Source: Verrucomicrobiota bacterium
GTDB lineage: Bacteria > Chlamydiota > Chlamydiia > Chlamydiales > Rhabdochlamydiaceae
DNA: 64,000 bases
Assembly (NCBI GenBank): GCA_018240015.1
Contig: JAFEGJ010000007.1
Span: forward strand, 1 to 64,000
Direction of reading: 5' to 3'
Of this stretch, positions 17,990 to 27,049 are shown one piece after another. A model generated the notes under the pieces. The model was not told the origin of the DNA, did not search any database, and saw nothing but the letters and a program-made list of their open reading frames with translations. A program made the position numbers and the translations under genes. Each line of letters starts with the position of its first letter. Position 1 is the stretch's first letter.

Positions 17990-18480
17990 ACATTCCCGAT
18001 TATGACATCCGCTACACCTACGTCACCGACACGTCATATTTAAGACAGTGGCTTCTCGATCCTGCCATTGCGCCGTGGTTTCCGATCACGACGGAAAAAG
18101 AGCTCGAAGACTCGATCCAGTGCTGGATTGGATTTAGCCGGTGGTGCGCTAGTTTAACCGCGACGGTCAAACACGTGCCGGTGGCGATGGGAACACTCTT
18201 TTTGATGCCGTATAAAAAAGTCGCCCACCACTGTCTGTTCAAAGTGGTCGTCGATCCCAAGTGGCAACGTAAGGGGATTGGAAGTTCTCTCGTGAAAAAC
18301 TTAAAACACCTGGCAAAAAACTACTTCCACCTCGAACAGATGAATATCGAAGTGTTCGAAGGCAATCCTCTGACCAAGATTTTAGAGAGCCAAGGCTTTA
18401 ATTTTTTTGCGAAGCAAGATGATTACGTGAAAGTGGGAGACTCTTATAAAGCCCGCCTTCTCTTTGAGGCTCCTCTATGA
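17986..18480 (+). CDS. GNAT-family N-acetyltransferase (first of a tandem pair)
   Basis: 164 residues. The acetyl-CoA-binding core is visible as [20 protein letters not shown] (motif A, Q/R-x-x-G-x-G/A), followed by a helix and the [15 protein letters not shown] strand-helix typical of GNATs. It should transfer an acetyl group from acetyl-CoA to an amine; the substrate is unknown. The start is TTG at 17986, overlapping the prfB stop (TTGA) with GGAG just before it; no better in-frame ATG exists before the core. The next gene is a paralog (shared PWFP/KWFP, EKELEDS/EREIEDS, MPYKK/QPYQK stretches), so this is a tandem duplication. Chlamydia has one acetyltransferase at this place, from memory. 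Confidence 0.85.
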   Translation: MNIPDYDIRYTYVTDTSYLRQWLLDPAIAPWFPITTEKELEDSIQCWIGFSRWCASLTATVKHVPVAMGTLFLMPYKKVAHHCLFKVVVDPKWQRKGIGSSLVKNLKHLAKNYFHLEQMNIEVFEGNPLTKILESQGFNFFAKQDDYVKVGDSYKARLLFEAPL

Positions 18481-18965
18481 AGGTAACTTTCCGCCTTACA
18501 ACTCCTGAAGACGGCCCCACTCTTGGCTCATGGCTCAATAATCCTGAAATTCTCAAGTGGTTCCCCATGGCGAGCGAACGAGAAATCGAAGACTCTGTCC
18601 GAACCTGGCAAGGCTACGCCAAGATGGAAGCGGGCGTTACCGCTGTCTATGACGGAGAGTCGGTGGGCATGGCCAATATCTATATCCAGCCCTATCAAAA
18701 GTTTGTTCATCAATGCCTTTTTGCCATCATCGTGAAGAACTCCTGCCGCGGGCAAGGCGTCGGAACGCAGCTCCTGGGCGAAGTAATCCGTTACGCTAAG
18801 GAGAAATTTAAGATCGAGCTCCTCCATCTCGAGGTCTACGATGGCAATCCCGCCATCGGCCTCTATACCAAGCTCGGATTTGTCGAGTATGGCCGCCATC
18901 CTAAGTTCATCAAGCAAGAAGATGGGACGTATATCGACAAGATCATGATGCAGAAGAAATTGTGA
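18477..18965 (+). CDS. GNAT-family N-acetyltransferase (second of a tandem pair)
   Basis: 162 residues. The motif A stretch IVKNSCRGQGVGTQLLGEVI has the Q-G-V-G-T acetyl-CoA loop; DGNPAIGLYTKLGFVEYGRH is the usual C-terminal GNAT signature, better preserved than in the preceding paralog. The ATG at 18477 overlaps the upstream stop in ATGA, so the two are translationally coupled to each other and to prfB. Acetylation of a protein or small amine is expected; the substrate is unknown. The two copies have diverged enough, particularly around the substrate side, that they may act on different substrates. Confidence 0.88.
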   Translation: MKVTFRLTTPEDGPTLGSWLNNPEILKWFPMASEREIEDSVRTWQGYAKMEAGVTAVYDGESVGMANIYIQPYQKFVHQCLFAIIVKNSCRGQGVGTQLLGEVIRYAKEKFKIELLHLEVYDGNPAIGLYTKLGFVEYGRHPKFIKQEDGTYIDKIMMQKKL

Positions 18966-19001
18966 TGGTTTTAATTATTTTACCTGGTAGAATTTTGCCC
19001 T

Positions 19002-19721
19002 ATGGCTGGACATAGTAAATGGGCAAATATTAAACATCGCAAAGGCAGGGCCGATGCGATCAAGGGAAAGATCTTTTCCCGGATTACTAAAGAAATTATC
19101 ACCGCTGTCAAGCTCGGCGGTCCCGACCCTAAATCTAACACAAGACTTCGCTTGGTGCTGCAAAAAGCGCGCGAGGCCAACATGCCCGGCGACAATATCG
19201 AGCGCAATATCAAAAAAGCAACGAGCGCCGATCAGGCCGATTATTCTGAAGTCACCTACGAACTCTATGGTCATGGCGGCGTTGGCATCATCGTCGAAGC
19301 GATGACCGACAATAAAAATCGCATCTCCTCCGACATGCGTATTGCGACGAACAAACGTGGCGGCAACATCGCAAGCCCTGGATCCGTGGCATTTAACTTC
19401 GATCGCAAAGGTGTGATCCAAGTTCTGAAAAAAAATGCTCTCGAAGATGACCTCTTTTTGACAGCGACGGACGCCGGAGCCGAGGATTTTGAAGTGGCCG
19501 ATGACCTCTATCTCATCACAACTCCTCCCGAATCTCTTTTCCAAGTCAAAGAAGCGATCGACAAAATGGGCGTCAAATGCGAGTCGGCGCAGCTCGAGTT
19601 CATTCCCAAAGTCTGGGTCGAATGCTCGCCGGAAGACACTAAGTCCAATCTCGAACTCATCGATTGGATCGAAGCTCTCGATGATGTCGATTCTGTCACG
19701 CATAACATGAAAATAGAATAA
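19002..19721 (+). CDS. yebC: YebC/TACO1-family protein
   Basis: 239 residues, full length. The N-terminus MAGHSKWANIKHRKGRADA is diagnostic of the family, as are NMPGDNIERNIKKA and the YELYGHGGVGIIVEA stretch. YebC-family proteins have been described as transcription regulators, and more recently as translation factors that help ribosomes through proline runs; the mitochondrial TACO1 is related. The gene lies 36 bp after the second acetyltransferase and is followed after 1 bp by an orphan gene. Position near prfB is conserved in Chlamydia (CT457, from memory). Confidence 0.95.
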   Translation: MAGHSKWANIKHRKGRADAIKGKIFSRITKEIITAVKLGGPDPKSNTRLRLVLQKAREANMPGDNIERNIKKATSADQADYSEVTYELYGHGGVGIIVEAMTDNKNRISSDMRIATNKRGGNIASPGSVAFNFDRKGVIQVLKKNALEDDLFLTATDAGAEDFEVADDLYLITTPPESLFQVKEAIDKMGVKCESAQLEFIPKVWVECSPEDTKSNLELIDWIEALDDVDSVTHNMKIE

Positions 19722-19722
19722 G

Positions 19723-20373
19723 ATGGCATCCTTCCCAACTGTTCGGATAGTTTCGCCACCTCCTGCAGAGGAGTGGACATGGGGGGATTATCTAGGCGTT
19801 AGCGAAAGATATCGTAAAGAATGCCTGGATTTGGCTCTTAAGCAACTACTGCTCATGCTAACTATCGACAAAGCACATGATGATCGGATGTGGGATGGAG
19901 CAAAGTCAATTATCTGGTCTTTATCTTTGCAAGATAGATTTGGTGGGGGGCTGGATTACCACCCAGGAGATGGAGAAGATTTTAAATATATCTATGCTGA
20001 AATTCGAGGGCATCTTCTCAGCGCCGTATCAGAGAGCAAACCCGAGAATGTCTCTTATATACAGTTATTCGAAGAGAAATATTTTACTCCCTTGCGGAAG
20101 CATCAAGAAAATGTCCAAGCATGGCAAGCGTGCCGTGCGGAAGCCATATGGCAACGTTTTTTTGTGCTCGCTCCTTTAGTTCATTTAGTTGGATGGATTT
20201 TCCGACAAATTTTAGGAATCGCTGCGAAAGAAAGGGCGATTGCCCATTCAAAAGATCCTCATTATCGCTATGGTGGTAGTGATAATTATCCCCTTTCCCT
20301 CCAAAATCGGACTTATAGAATATTAGATCGCTATTTAGAAGGTACTACCTCGCAAGCTCTCCTAGCAAAATAA
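19723..20373 (+). CDS. Hypothetical protein with one possible membrane segment
   Basis: 216 residues, not recognised. It begins one base after the yebC stop, so it is probably co-transcribed. The N-terminal 130 residues are helical and rich in Trp, Tyr and charged residues. A hydrophobic stretch at about 143-165 (FFVLAPLVHLVGWIFRQIL) could cross or associate with the membrane, and the tail is polar. There is no signal peptide. The A+T content is higher than in yebC, consistent with a lineage-specific gene. No function can be proposed. Confidence 0.55.
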   Translation: MASFPTVRIVSPPPAEEWTWGDYLGVSERYRKECLDLALKQLLLMLTIDKAHDDRMWDGAKSIIWSLSLQDRFGGGLDYHPGDGEDFKYIYAEIRGHLLSAVSESKPENVSYIQLFEEKYFTPLRKHQENVQAWQACRAEAIWQRFFVLAPLVHLVGWIFRQILGIAAKERAIAHSKDPHYRYGGSDNYPLSLQNRTYRILDRYLEGTTSQALLAK

Positions 20374-20417
20374 CCTATCATTTGAATCTTTTCTCTCTTC
20401 ACTCTATATGAAAGGAA

Positions 20418-22979
20418 ATGGGCGCAGAAAAAGATCGCTTAGAAGAAGACCGTCTCAAGAAAAGTCACTGGCGCAGGTGGGGGCCATACCTCAGCGAGCG
20501 TGAGTGGGGAACCGTGCGAGAGGATTTGAGCGCGGATGGCCATGTCTGGGAATCTCTGACGTTCGATAAAGCCGCAGCCCAAGCGTACCGCTGGGGCGAG
20601 GATGGTATTGCAGGGATTTGTGACAATCACCAGCGGCTTTGTTTTGCCTGGGCTTTTTGGAATGGCGAAGATCCTATCTTGAAAGAGCGTCTCTTTGGTC
20701 TTTCGGGCCCTGAGGGAAATCACGGGGAAGACGTGAAGGAACTCTATTTCTATGTCGATAATACGCCGACGCATTCGTACATGCAGTATCTCTACAAATA
20801 TCCGCAAAAACGTTTCCCCTATGAGAAGCTTGTAGAAGAGGGAAAAAAACGGGGTCCTCGCGATATGGAATGCGAGCTGCTCGACACAGGGGTGATGGCG
20901 GAGAATCGGTATTTTGACTGCGTGGCGGAGTATGCGAAGCAAGGGTATGAGGATGTCTGGATCCGCATGACGGTCACGAATCGGGGTCCAGAAGAAAAAA
21001 CAGTTCATCTGCTCGGGACTTTGTGGTACCGCAATACATGGAGCTGGGGCGGGACGGTCGCTAAGCCGACGCTCGAGGGATCTAAAGGGAAAGTTGCGGT
21101 CAGCCATCCTGAACTGAGTGGCTACCGTCTTGTTTTTGAAGGGGAAAAAGAAGTTCTCTTTACTGAAAATGAAACGGGCCTCAAAGACGCTTTCCATCGA
21201 TATTTGGTCAGGGGAGAAAAGGGTGCCATTCACACGCATCCGGTAGGAACAAAGGCTGCCGTGCATTATGAGCTGACGGTGAAGAGTGGTGAAAGTAGGA
21301 GCGTGATTTTAAGGCTTGCTAAAGAAGAAGGACTCACGGGAGGAGCAGAGGTTTTTGAGAAGCGAAAAAAAGAGGCGGACGAGTTTTACGGGGAAGTATG
21401 CTGCCCCGAAATCGCTGCCGATTTAAGGAAGGTTCAACGGCAAGCGCTCTCGGGAATGCTTTGGAATAAACAATATTATCATTTCGTGGTGGAAGAATGG
21501 CTCAAGGAGATACCGCGCAATTTCAGGAGAAATCAGGAGTGGGAACATCTCTTTAACGACGATGTTTTGTCGATGCCTGATAAATGGGAATATCCCTATT
21601 TTTGTTCGTGGGATATGGCGTTTCATGCGCTGCCGCTGGCAATGATCGATCCTGAGTTTGCCAAAAAACAGCTGACACTTCTCACGAGAGAATGGTACAT
21701 GCATCCGAGCGGACAACTCCCGGCGTATGAGTGGGCGTTTAAAGATGTGAATCCCCCGGTTCATGCGTGGGCGGCTTGGCGGACTTTTAAAATCGAGCAG
21801 AAGAGTTGGGGAAGGGAAGATCGGGTATTTTTGGAGAGTGTTTTTCAAAAACTTCTCCTGAATTTCACCTGGTGGGTCAATCGCAAGGACCTTGAAGGGA
21901 AAAATATTTTCCACGGCGGATTTTTAGGGCTCGACAACATCGGAATTTTCAACCGCAGTGATCTGCCGCCAGGAACAAAGCTCTACCAAAGTGATGCGAC
22001 GAGCTGGATGGGGATGTACAGCTTGAGCATGCTGGTGATTGCACTGGAGCTAGCGCAGAAAAATCCGAGCTATGAAGACATGGCCAGCAAGTTTTTTGAA
22101 CACTTTCTCTATATCTCTCATGCGATGAACTATACGGCGGAAGGGGCCGTGAGTTTGTGGGATGAAGAGGATGGATTTTATTACGATGTTATTGTGCTTC
22201 CCGATGGCAAATGGGTCCCCTTGAAAGTCCGCTCCATCGTGGGGCTCATTCCTCTTTTATCGGTAGCGACGGCATCGCCGGACCATTTGAATCAATTCCC
22301 TGGCTTTCGCAAGAGGATGGAATGGTTCATCGATCACCGGACGGATCTATGCGGCAGCATCGCACCTCTACGTAGAACAGGGCAGATGGGCCGTAAAATC
22401 ATTTCACTGGCTACGCCGGATAGATTACGGCGCATTTTGCATCGCATGCTCGATGAAAATGAGTTCTTCAGTCCTTACGGAATTCGGTCGCTCTCGAAAT
22501 ATCATGAAAACAAACCGTACGTTCTCGTTATCGATGGGGCGGAGTATCAAATCGACTATGAACCTGCCGAGTCATTTGTTCGCATGTATGGAGGAAACTC
22601 GAACTGGCGAGGACCTGTGTGGTTCCCGCTGAATATGCTCCTGATCGAAGCGCTCCAGAAGTACCACTATTATTTTGGCGATGAGTTCAAAGTCGAATGC
22701 CCTACAGGTTCAGGAAATATGATGAATCTCTGGGAAGTGGCAGCGGAGATTTCCAAACGGCTCGTCAAAATTTATGCTGCAGATGATCAAGGCCATCGTC
22801 CTGTATACGGCAGCCAGAGGATTTTTGATACTGATCCTTACTTCAAAGACAATCTACTCTTTTTTGAGTATTTCCATGGCGACAATGGGGCGGGTATCGG
22901 AGCCTCCCATCAAACGGGTTGGACAGGGCTGATCGCCAAATTGATCCAGCAGCTCGGAACTCATAAATCACCGGGATGA
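20418..22979 (+). CDS. GH63-like glycoside hydrolase (glucosidase family)
   Basis: 853 residues. The N-terminus (WGPYLSEREWGTVREDLS) and the long (alpha/alpha)6-barrel half, with FCSWDMAFHALPL, QLPAYEWAF, NWRGPVWFPLNM and HQTGWTGLIA, match large bacterial relatives of mannosyl-oligosaccharide glucosidase (family GH63). Acidic residues in SWDMAF and PAYEWAF are candidates for catalysis. No signal peptide is present, so it acts in the cytosol unless exported otherwise. The likely substrates are alpha-glucosides or glucosylglycerate-type compounds; this is inference. The ATG at 20418 has AAAGGAA before it. The 3' end overlaps the convergent insulinase gene by 12 bp. I do not remember a GH63 gene at this place in Chlamydiaceae. 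Confidence 0.78.
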   Translation: MGAEKDRLEEDRLKKSHWRRWGPYLSEREWGTVREDLSADGHVWESLTFDKAAAQAYRWGEDGIAGICDNHQRLCFAWAFWNGEDPILKERLFGLSGPEGNHGEDVKELYFYVDNTPTHSYMQYLYKYPQKRFPYEKLVEEGKKRGPRDMECELLDTGVMAENRYFDCVAEYAKQGYEDVWIRMTVTNRGPEEKTVHLLGTLWYRNTWSWGGTVAKPTLEGSKGKVAVSHPELSGYRLVFEGEKEVLFTENETGLKDAFHRYLVRGEKGAIHTHPVGTKAAVHYELTVKSGESRSVILRLAKEEGLTGGAEVFEKRKKEADEFYGEVCCPEIAADLRKVQRQALSGMLWNKQYYHFVVEEWLKEIPRNFRRNQEWEHLFNDDVLSMPDKWEYPYFCSWDMAFHALPLAMIDPEFAKKQLTLLTREWYMHPSGQLPAYEWAFKDVNPPVHAWAAWRTFKIEQKSWGREDRVFLESVFQKLLLNFTWWVNRKDLEGKNIFHGGFLGLDNIGIFNRSDLPPGTKLYQSDATSWMGMYSLSMLVIALELAQKNPSYEDMASKFFEHFLYISHAMNYTAEGAVSLWDEEDGFYYDVIVLPDGKWVPLKVRSIVGLIPLLSVATASPDHLNQFPGFRKRMEWFIDHRTDLCGSIAPLRRTGQMGRKIISLATPDRLRRILHRMLDENEFFSPYGIRSLSKYHENKPYVLVIDGAEYQIDYEPAESFVRMYGGNSNWRGPVWFPLNMLLIEALQKYHYYFGDEFKVECPTGSGNMMNLWEVAAEISKRLVKIYAADDQGHRPVYGSQRIFDTDPYFKDNLLFFEYFHGDNGAGIGASHQTGWTGLIAKLIQQLGTHKSPG

Positions 22980-25829
22980 GATGAACTTCCCCGTATGCGT
23001 CAGCTCTTCCTGCGAAATCTCTTCATAACGGAAGAGGTTTTCTTGCGGCAAGACGCCTTCCATCAGTACAGCCAGGCGCTTTAAGTTTTTGCGCGATAAG
23101 AACTCATCGGCATAGGCGGCGAGTTGGTCATACGTAAATGCTTTCACAGCTTCAATTTGTTTGTCGACAAAGGCAAAGTCGCCATTTTGGTTGAATGCGA
23201 GATCGAAATACCGCTGCGTCATGAGAGAGAGATTTTCTGGGGGCTTGGAAAGCAGTTCGATGGCAGCCGTGCGCAAGGTCTCGAACCGGTCTTGAGGGAC
23301 ACGCTCGGGGAAGTTGCGGTGGATGTCTTCGAGATAGAGCTCAAAGCGTGAAAGGAGATCATGAGGATGGTGGGTGATCGATTGGACAGCAAAGAGTTGG
23401 AGGAGTTGCTTTTCGTACTCGGCATTCCAGGATTTGGCGATGTAGCCGGTTTGTTGTTTGGTGCGGAGGGTGTCAAAGAAGCTATCTTCGAGGGCGTCGG
23501 AGAGGATGAGCTGGGCGGCTTTGCGCTCAAATGAGAACGGTCCTTCTTGCAGCATGAGGATGACGGCGTTGCCTTGACGAGGAGTGGTTTTGGAGACGCG
23601 GTAGGGTCCTTGGCCGTTTGAAAGAACGAGGATTTTCTTTTGGTGGTGGAGGGACTCAGGGTAAGGGGAGCTAGCCAGAGAAGTTTGAAGGGTGCCTTGG
23701 AGGTTTTTAGCGTCGGGTTGAGTAAGATTGCCGTGGACGACTCCTTGGATATAGGTCGATTGGAAAACATTTTGGCAGAACGAGACAAACTCTTCGTAGG
23801 AGATATCTTGGAGGGCTCTTGCTTTGAGAGAGCCTGATGGGGCATCACTGAGCAGGATGCTTTGCAAGAGGTGGATGGCTTGCATAACGGGAAGGTTTTT
23901 GGAGATGTTTTCGTAGTCAGCCATGCGGGCTTCTTTGAACATCGCAAATTCTTCGCGCGAGGGATGGACTTTGCGAAGGTTAGAGAAGACAGTCTGCAGG
24001 AGTTTGGGGGTTTTTTCGCTGTAACCGGTAGTGCTAATGATATAGGAAAGATCTTTTTGCACGAGCTGGCATTGGATGCCGGCGGCGCTGGCATAGGAAA
24101 AATCTTCGGCGAGTTTTTCTTGGAGGGCATCGCTGTAGAGGTCGAAGAGTACGGTGGCTTTCGCGGAGCCATCCATGAGAGGTGTTTTAAGACCATAGAT
24201 GCAGCTGGTTTTTGGAACAAAATAGCGGGCATCGGAAGAGAAATAGATTTTCCCTTTATCGCTAGAAGTAAGAAGGGTGGGATTGGATTCTACGCTTGCG
24301 GCGATGAGGGAGAGATTTTTGGGGATGTAGGGATTGGGTCGGGGCAGGTCGATGCTGGGGTGGGGCCCTAACTGAGCCCAGGCTTGCAATTGTTTAGAAT
24401 CAATGGGGCGCAGGGCGTATTTCGCGTTCATCCACTTTTCTTGTTTGTCAGGTGTCACACCCGTGAGTTTGGGATCGGCGCAAACGATGTAGAGGCAGCT
24501 TTCGGGCTTTAAGGATTTGAGTACGGCGGCAATAGCGACGGGATCGTAGATAGAAGGGATGGCGCTTTTTTGAGGGAATGTTGCGAGAGGCTCATCGATG
24601 ATATGGGCGCCCATGTCATTGATGGTCTTGAACACATCATCGCGTGAGCGGTATTCGTAGTTGAGAGTGGCCATCGTTTGCATTTCGTCGAAGATGTAAG
24701 AAGGAATTCCTTGGGTTTGCATCCGAGCAATGGCTTGGAAGGTGCGCTCTATGACGGTGTTTACATTTTTGGCGCCTTCTTCTGTGAGAGAAATGTCGAT
24801 GTTGAAGAGGGTCTGATCTTGTGTGAAGTGATCGGCATCGCATCGCACATCATCGGCCAGGCCTTCTCGTATGAGCTCTTCGCGCAGGCTGTTTTTCGTG
24901 GCGCTGCTGAGCGCGAAGGCGACGACGGAGAGGGGTTTTCGTTCGATGTCAAAAGCATAGGCCGCGGGAGCTTGCCAAGCGAGGGAAAGGACTTTCATGT
25001 CACGGACCGGCTGAATGTAGAGAAAGTGGCCGCGCTGCGCGTCCGAAAAGAGTTCAAAGGGATATTGCTGCGGCTCGGTGGCTCTTTGGGGGACAGCCGA
25101 GAAATGCTGCACGGTGAGAGAGATCATCTCTTCGATGGGAAGAGATGAGATCGATACGAAGTGCATGCGGTCAGAAGAATAATGGCTCTCGTACCAAGAA
25201 ATGAGGGCACTTTGGGGAATGCCGCGGAGTGTTTCGGCATTGCCGGTAGAAAAACGGGCGTTGGGGTGTTTGGGATTGCCGGTCTCCTTGCAGATCATGT
25301 AGATGCGCCAGGGATCATTTTCGATATTTTTGGCATGTTCTTGGTTCACAGCGTGGAGCTCGCGCGATACAGATGAGGTCGAAAAGAGAGGGTCGATGAA
25401 GAAATGAGAAAAACGGTCGAGGGCTCCTTTATAGGCGTCGTTATTGATGGAGAACATATAAACAGTGCGATCAGGAGCGGTAAAAGCATTAGCCGTCCCT
25501 GAGTGGCCGTTGATGTATTGCCAATAGTCGGCTTCTTCGGGATAGGCCTTTGTGCCCATGAAGAGCATGTGTTCGAGAAAGTGGGCGATACCTGGATACT
25601 GTGTGGAGTCGTCCAGAGATCCGGCTTCGACGGCAAGAGCCGCAGCTGATTGTTTAACATCAGGATCAGAAATGAGATAGGCCTCTAGGCCGTTGGGGAG
25701 TTCGATTTTGGCTATTTTGCACTGGGCAAGTGAGGGCGTTAGAGTTGGGACGGTGACTTTATCTTCGATGATTTTGTAGGGTGCTGCGCTAATTAAAATG
25801 AGCGCAACACAGCAAATCAGCCTTCGCAT
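22968..25829 (-). CDS. ptr: Exported insulinase-type (M16, pitrilysin-like) zinc protease
   Basis: About 953 residues, full length for single-chain pitrilysins. The inverted zinc motif HFLEH is at 83-87, with a further ligand Glu near 164 in AVNQEHAKN; the half after residue 500 is the inactive second lobe. I place the start at ATG 25829: it has TAGGAG 6 bases upstream and gives a clean signal peptide (MRRLICCVALILISAAPYK). The longer start at 25853 would bury that signal and reach into a palindrome. It should degrade small peptides in the periplasm. Insulinase-plsB-rng order matches CT806-CT808 of C. trachomatis, from memory. The symbol follows the chlamydial usage. Confidence 0.9.
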   Translation of the reverse strand: MRRLICCVALILISAAPYKIIEDKVTVPTLTPSLAQCKIAKIELPNGLEAYLISDPDVKQSAAALAVEAGSLDDSTQYPGIAHFLEHMLFMGTKAYPEEADYWQYINGHSGTANAFTAPDRTVYMFSINNDAYKGALDRFSHFFIDPLFSTSSVSRELHAVNQEHAKNIENDPWRIYMICKETGNPKHPNARFSTGNAETLRGIPQSALISWYESHYSSDRMHFVSISSLPIEEMISLTVQHFSAVPQRATEPQQYPFELFSDAQRGHFLYIQPVRDMKVLSLAWQAPAAYAFDIERKPLSVVAFALSSATKNSLREELIREGLADDVRCDADHFTQDQTLFNIDISLTEEGAKNVNTVIERTFQAIARMQTQGIPSYIFDEMQTMATLNYEYRSRDDVFKTINDMGAHIIDEPLATFPQKSAIPSIYDPVAIAAVLKSLKPESCLYIVCADPKLTGVTPDKQEKWMNAKYALRPIDSKQLQAWAQLGPHPSIDLPRPNPYIPKNLSLIAASVESNPTLLTSSDKGKIYFSSDARYFVPKTSCIYGLKTPLMDGSAKATVLFDLYSDALQEKLAEDFSYASAAGIQCQLVQKDLSYIISTTGYSEKTPKLLQTVFSNLRKVHPSREEFAMFKEARMADYENISKNLPVMQAIHLLQSILLSDAPSGSLKARALQDISYEEFVSFCQNVFQSTYIQGVVHGNLTQPDAKNLQGTLQTSLASSPYPESLHHQKKILVLSNGQGPYRVSKTTPRQGNAVILMLQEGPFSFERKAAQLILSDALEDSFFDTLRTKQQTGYIAKSWNAEYEKQLLQLFAVQSITHHPHDLLSRFELYLEDIHRNFPERVPQDRFETLRTAAIELLSKPPENLSLMTQRYFDLAFNQNGDFAFVDKQIEAVKAFTYDQLAAYADEFLSRKNLKRLAVLMEGVLPQENLFRYEEISQEELTHTGKFISSR

Positions 25830-25851
25830 ATTCAAGCTCCTAAGGTTTGGC

Positions 25852-26016
25852 ATACCACGATCGCATGAAAATTAGACATTTCGGCTGCGCCAAAGCCCCG
25901 CGGTTGAACGATCTTAAAAGGGTCAATATTAACTTAATATGGACCCTTTTAAGATCGTTCAACCCCGGGAGTTTTCGCGCTAGCCCAAATGGCTAATTTT
26001 CATGCGATCGTGGTAT
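25852..26016. repeat. 165-bp near-perfect palindrome between plsB and the protease gene
   Basis: Outer arms 25852-25875 and 25993-26016 are perfect reverse complements (24 bp, ATACCACGATCGCATGAAAA...). Inner arms 25902-25924 and 25942-25964 are also perfect (23 bp, GGTTGAACGATC...). The linking segments are imperfect complements, and the centre (ATATTAACTTAATAT) is itself self-complementary, so almost the whole element folds into one hairpin. The right outer arm supplies the last codons and TGA of plsB, and the left arm ends close to the protease gene. It may stop transcription between the two. Its size and two-layer structure suggest a mobile palindromic element; no target duplication is evident. 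Confidence 0.9.
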
Positions 26017-27049
26017 AGTCCTTATATACCTGATTCCAAATAAAATGGGCACGTCTCTGTCGTCTTTCGTGTTTGTCGGGGTCTTCGCATCCGGGAAAAT
26101 GCTCCATGTCGATGACGGGCCCCACGGCAAGATGGATAGCGCCGCGCTGGGTTGTCCTCACCTCTCCTAGCTCGACTTGGATGGTTTCGGGAGGTGGCAG
26201 AAGATCATACGTCGATAGCGCCATGGGGTAGAAATAAGTGGGTGTTTTTGCTTTCTGGGCCATGAGGTAAAACATTTCGATGCTCTGCGCATCGAAGGGA
26301 GCTGGTTCTATTTTCCCGTCTGCGCCAGGCCTATCTCTACCACCGCTAGGCGCTACATAAATACATTTGCCTCCTTCCTTGAGGAGATGGCTCATGAGCT
26401 GCATGGTCTTTTTGTTGTGGGCTTGTTTAGCAGCTTTTTTTTCGGGGGGATTGTCGATATATCTTTTCGAGTAGATGCACAGCAAGCTCCGTCCCATGCT
26501 AAAGGGAACCGCGAGTGGATCCGTGATAACGCGCTCACCGGCAACAAAAATCATTTCGGGTGCAATGGTGGGGAAGAGCGGATCGAGCAGGATGCTGATC
26601 GCTTGAGGATCGGCTTCGATTTGGTGGTTGGCGAGAAATACGACGTTACTTCCCTTTTTAAGATGGTTCTCCACTTCTTGGAGGTTTTTTTTCCCATGAA
26701 CATGCGAGAGTTTTTCATCGACGAGAGGACGCATAAACTCGATACCAAATTTGTAGTAGTCAAAAGGGTGCAGCACGCGCCGGTGGAAGGGTTGAAAAAC
26801 AAAAGGAGTTTTTAGTTGCAATTTGATCAGGTCTAAATAAGTTAAGAAATAGGTAGCAAAAGGCGCGGGATCGATATGGTGGGCGATGAGCGACGCGTTA
26901 TAGCTTTTGTAGAACTCGCTGAGTAGCGCCGCGATTTTTTCTGTGATTTCGCCCTTTTTCAGAGATACGGCAAGGGCCTCATTAAGTTTCAATGCGCTTG
27001 CCATTGGTCGTCGAATAGAACTCAAAATCGTTGAGATGGAGCGTATCAT
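26000..27049 (-). CDS. plsB: Glycerol-3-phosphate acyltransferase (plastid-type PlsB)
   Basis: 349 residues. The acyltransferase block I motif is NHQIEAD, followed by VAGERVITDPLAVPFSMGR, PSGGRDRP and FYPMALSTYDLLPPP, as in the soluble plant plastid enzyme ATS1 and chlamydial CT807 (from memory). It makes lysophosphatidate from glycerol-3-phosphate, the first step of phospholipid synthesis. It overlaps the end of rng. The start may be 27049, or ATG 27004, which removes 15 residues; neither has a good ribosome-binding site. The last six codons and stop come from the arm of a palindrome, so the C-terminus DYTTIA may be partly element-derived. PlsX, further along, can supply acyl-phosphate to other acyltransferases. 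Confidence 0.9.
   Translation of the reverse strand: MIRSISTILSSIRRPMASALKLNEALAVSLKKGEITEKIAALLSEFYKSYNASLIAHHIDPAPFATYFLTYLDLIKLQLKTPFVFQPFHRRVLHPFDYYKFGIEFMRPLVDEKLSHVHGKKNLQEVENHLKKGSNVVFLANHQIEADPQAISILLDPLFPTIAPEMIFVAGERVITDPLAVPFSMGRSLLCIYSKRYIDNPPEKKAAKQAHNKKTMQLMSHLLKEGGKCIYVAPSGGRDRPGADGKIEPAPFDAQSIEMFYLMAQKAKTPTYFYPMALSTYDLLPPPETIQVELGEVRTTQRGAIHLAVGPVIDMEHFPGCEDPDKHERRQRRAHFIWNQVYKDYTTIA

Noticed and set aside
20439-21266. 275-codon antisense frame in the GH63-like gene
   Set aside because: Shadow of a well-supported gene; codon-bias artefact.
23219-24232. 337-codon same-strand frame in the insulinase gene
   Set aside because: Overlaps the M16 protease in another frame, with low-complexity Ser/Pro/Lys composition and no family; the M16 frame is clearly real.
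25830-25853. Longer start for the insulinase gene at 25853
   Set aside because: It would place eight residues before a clean signal peptide and lacks a ribosome-binding site, whereas ATG 25829 has one 6 bases upstream.
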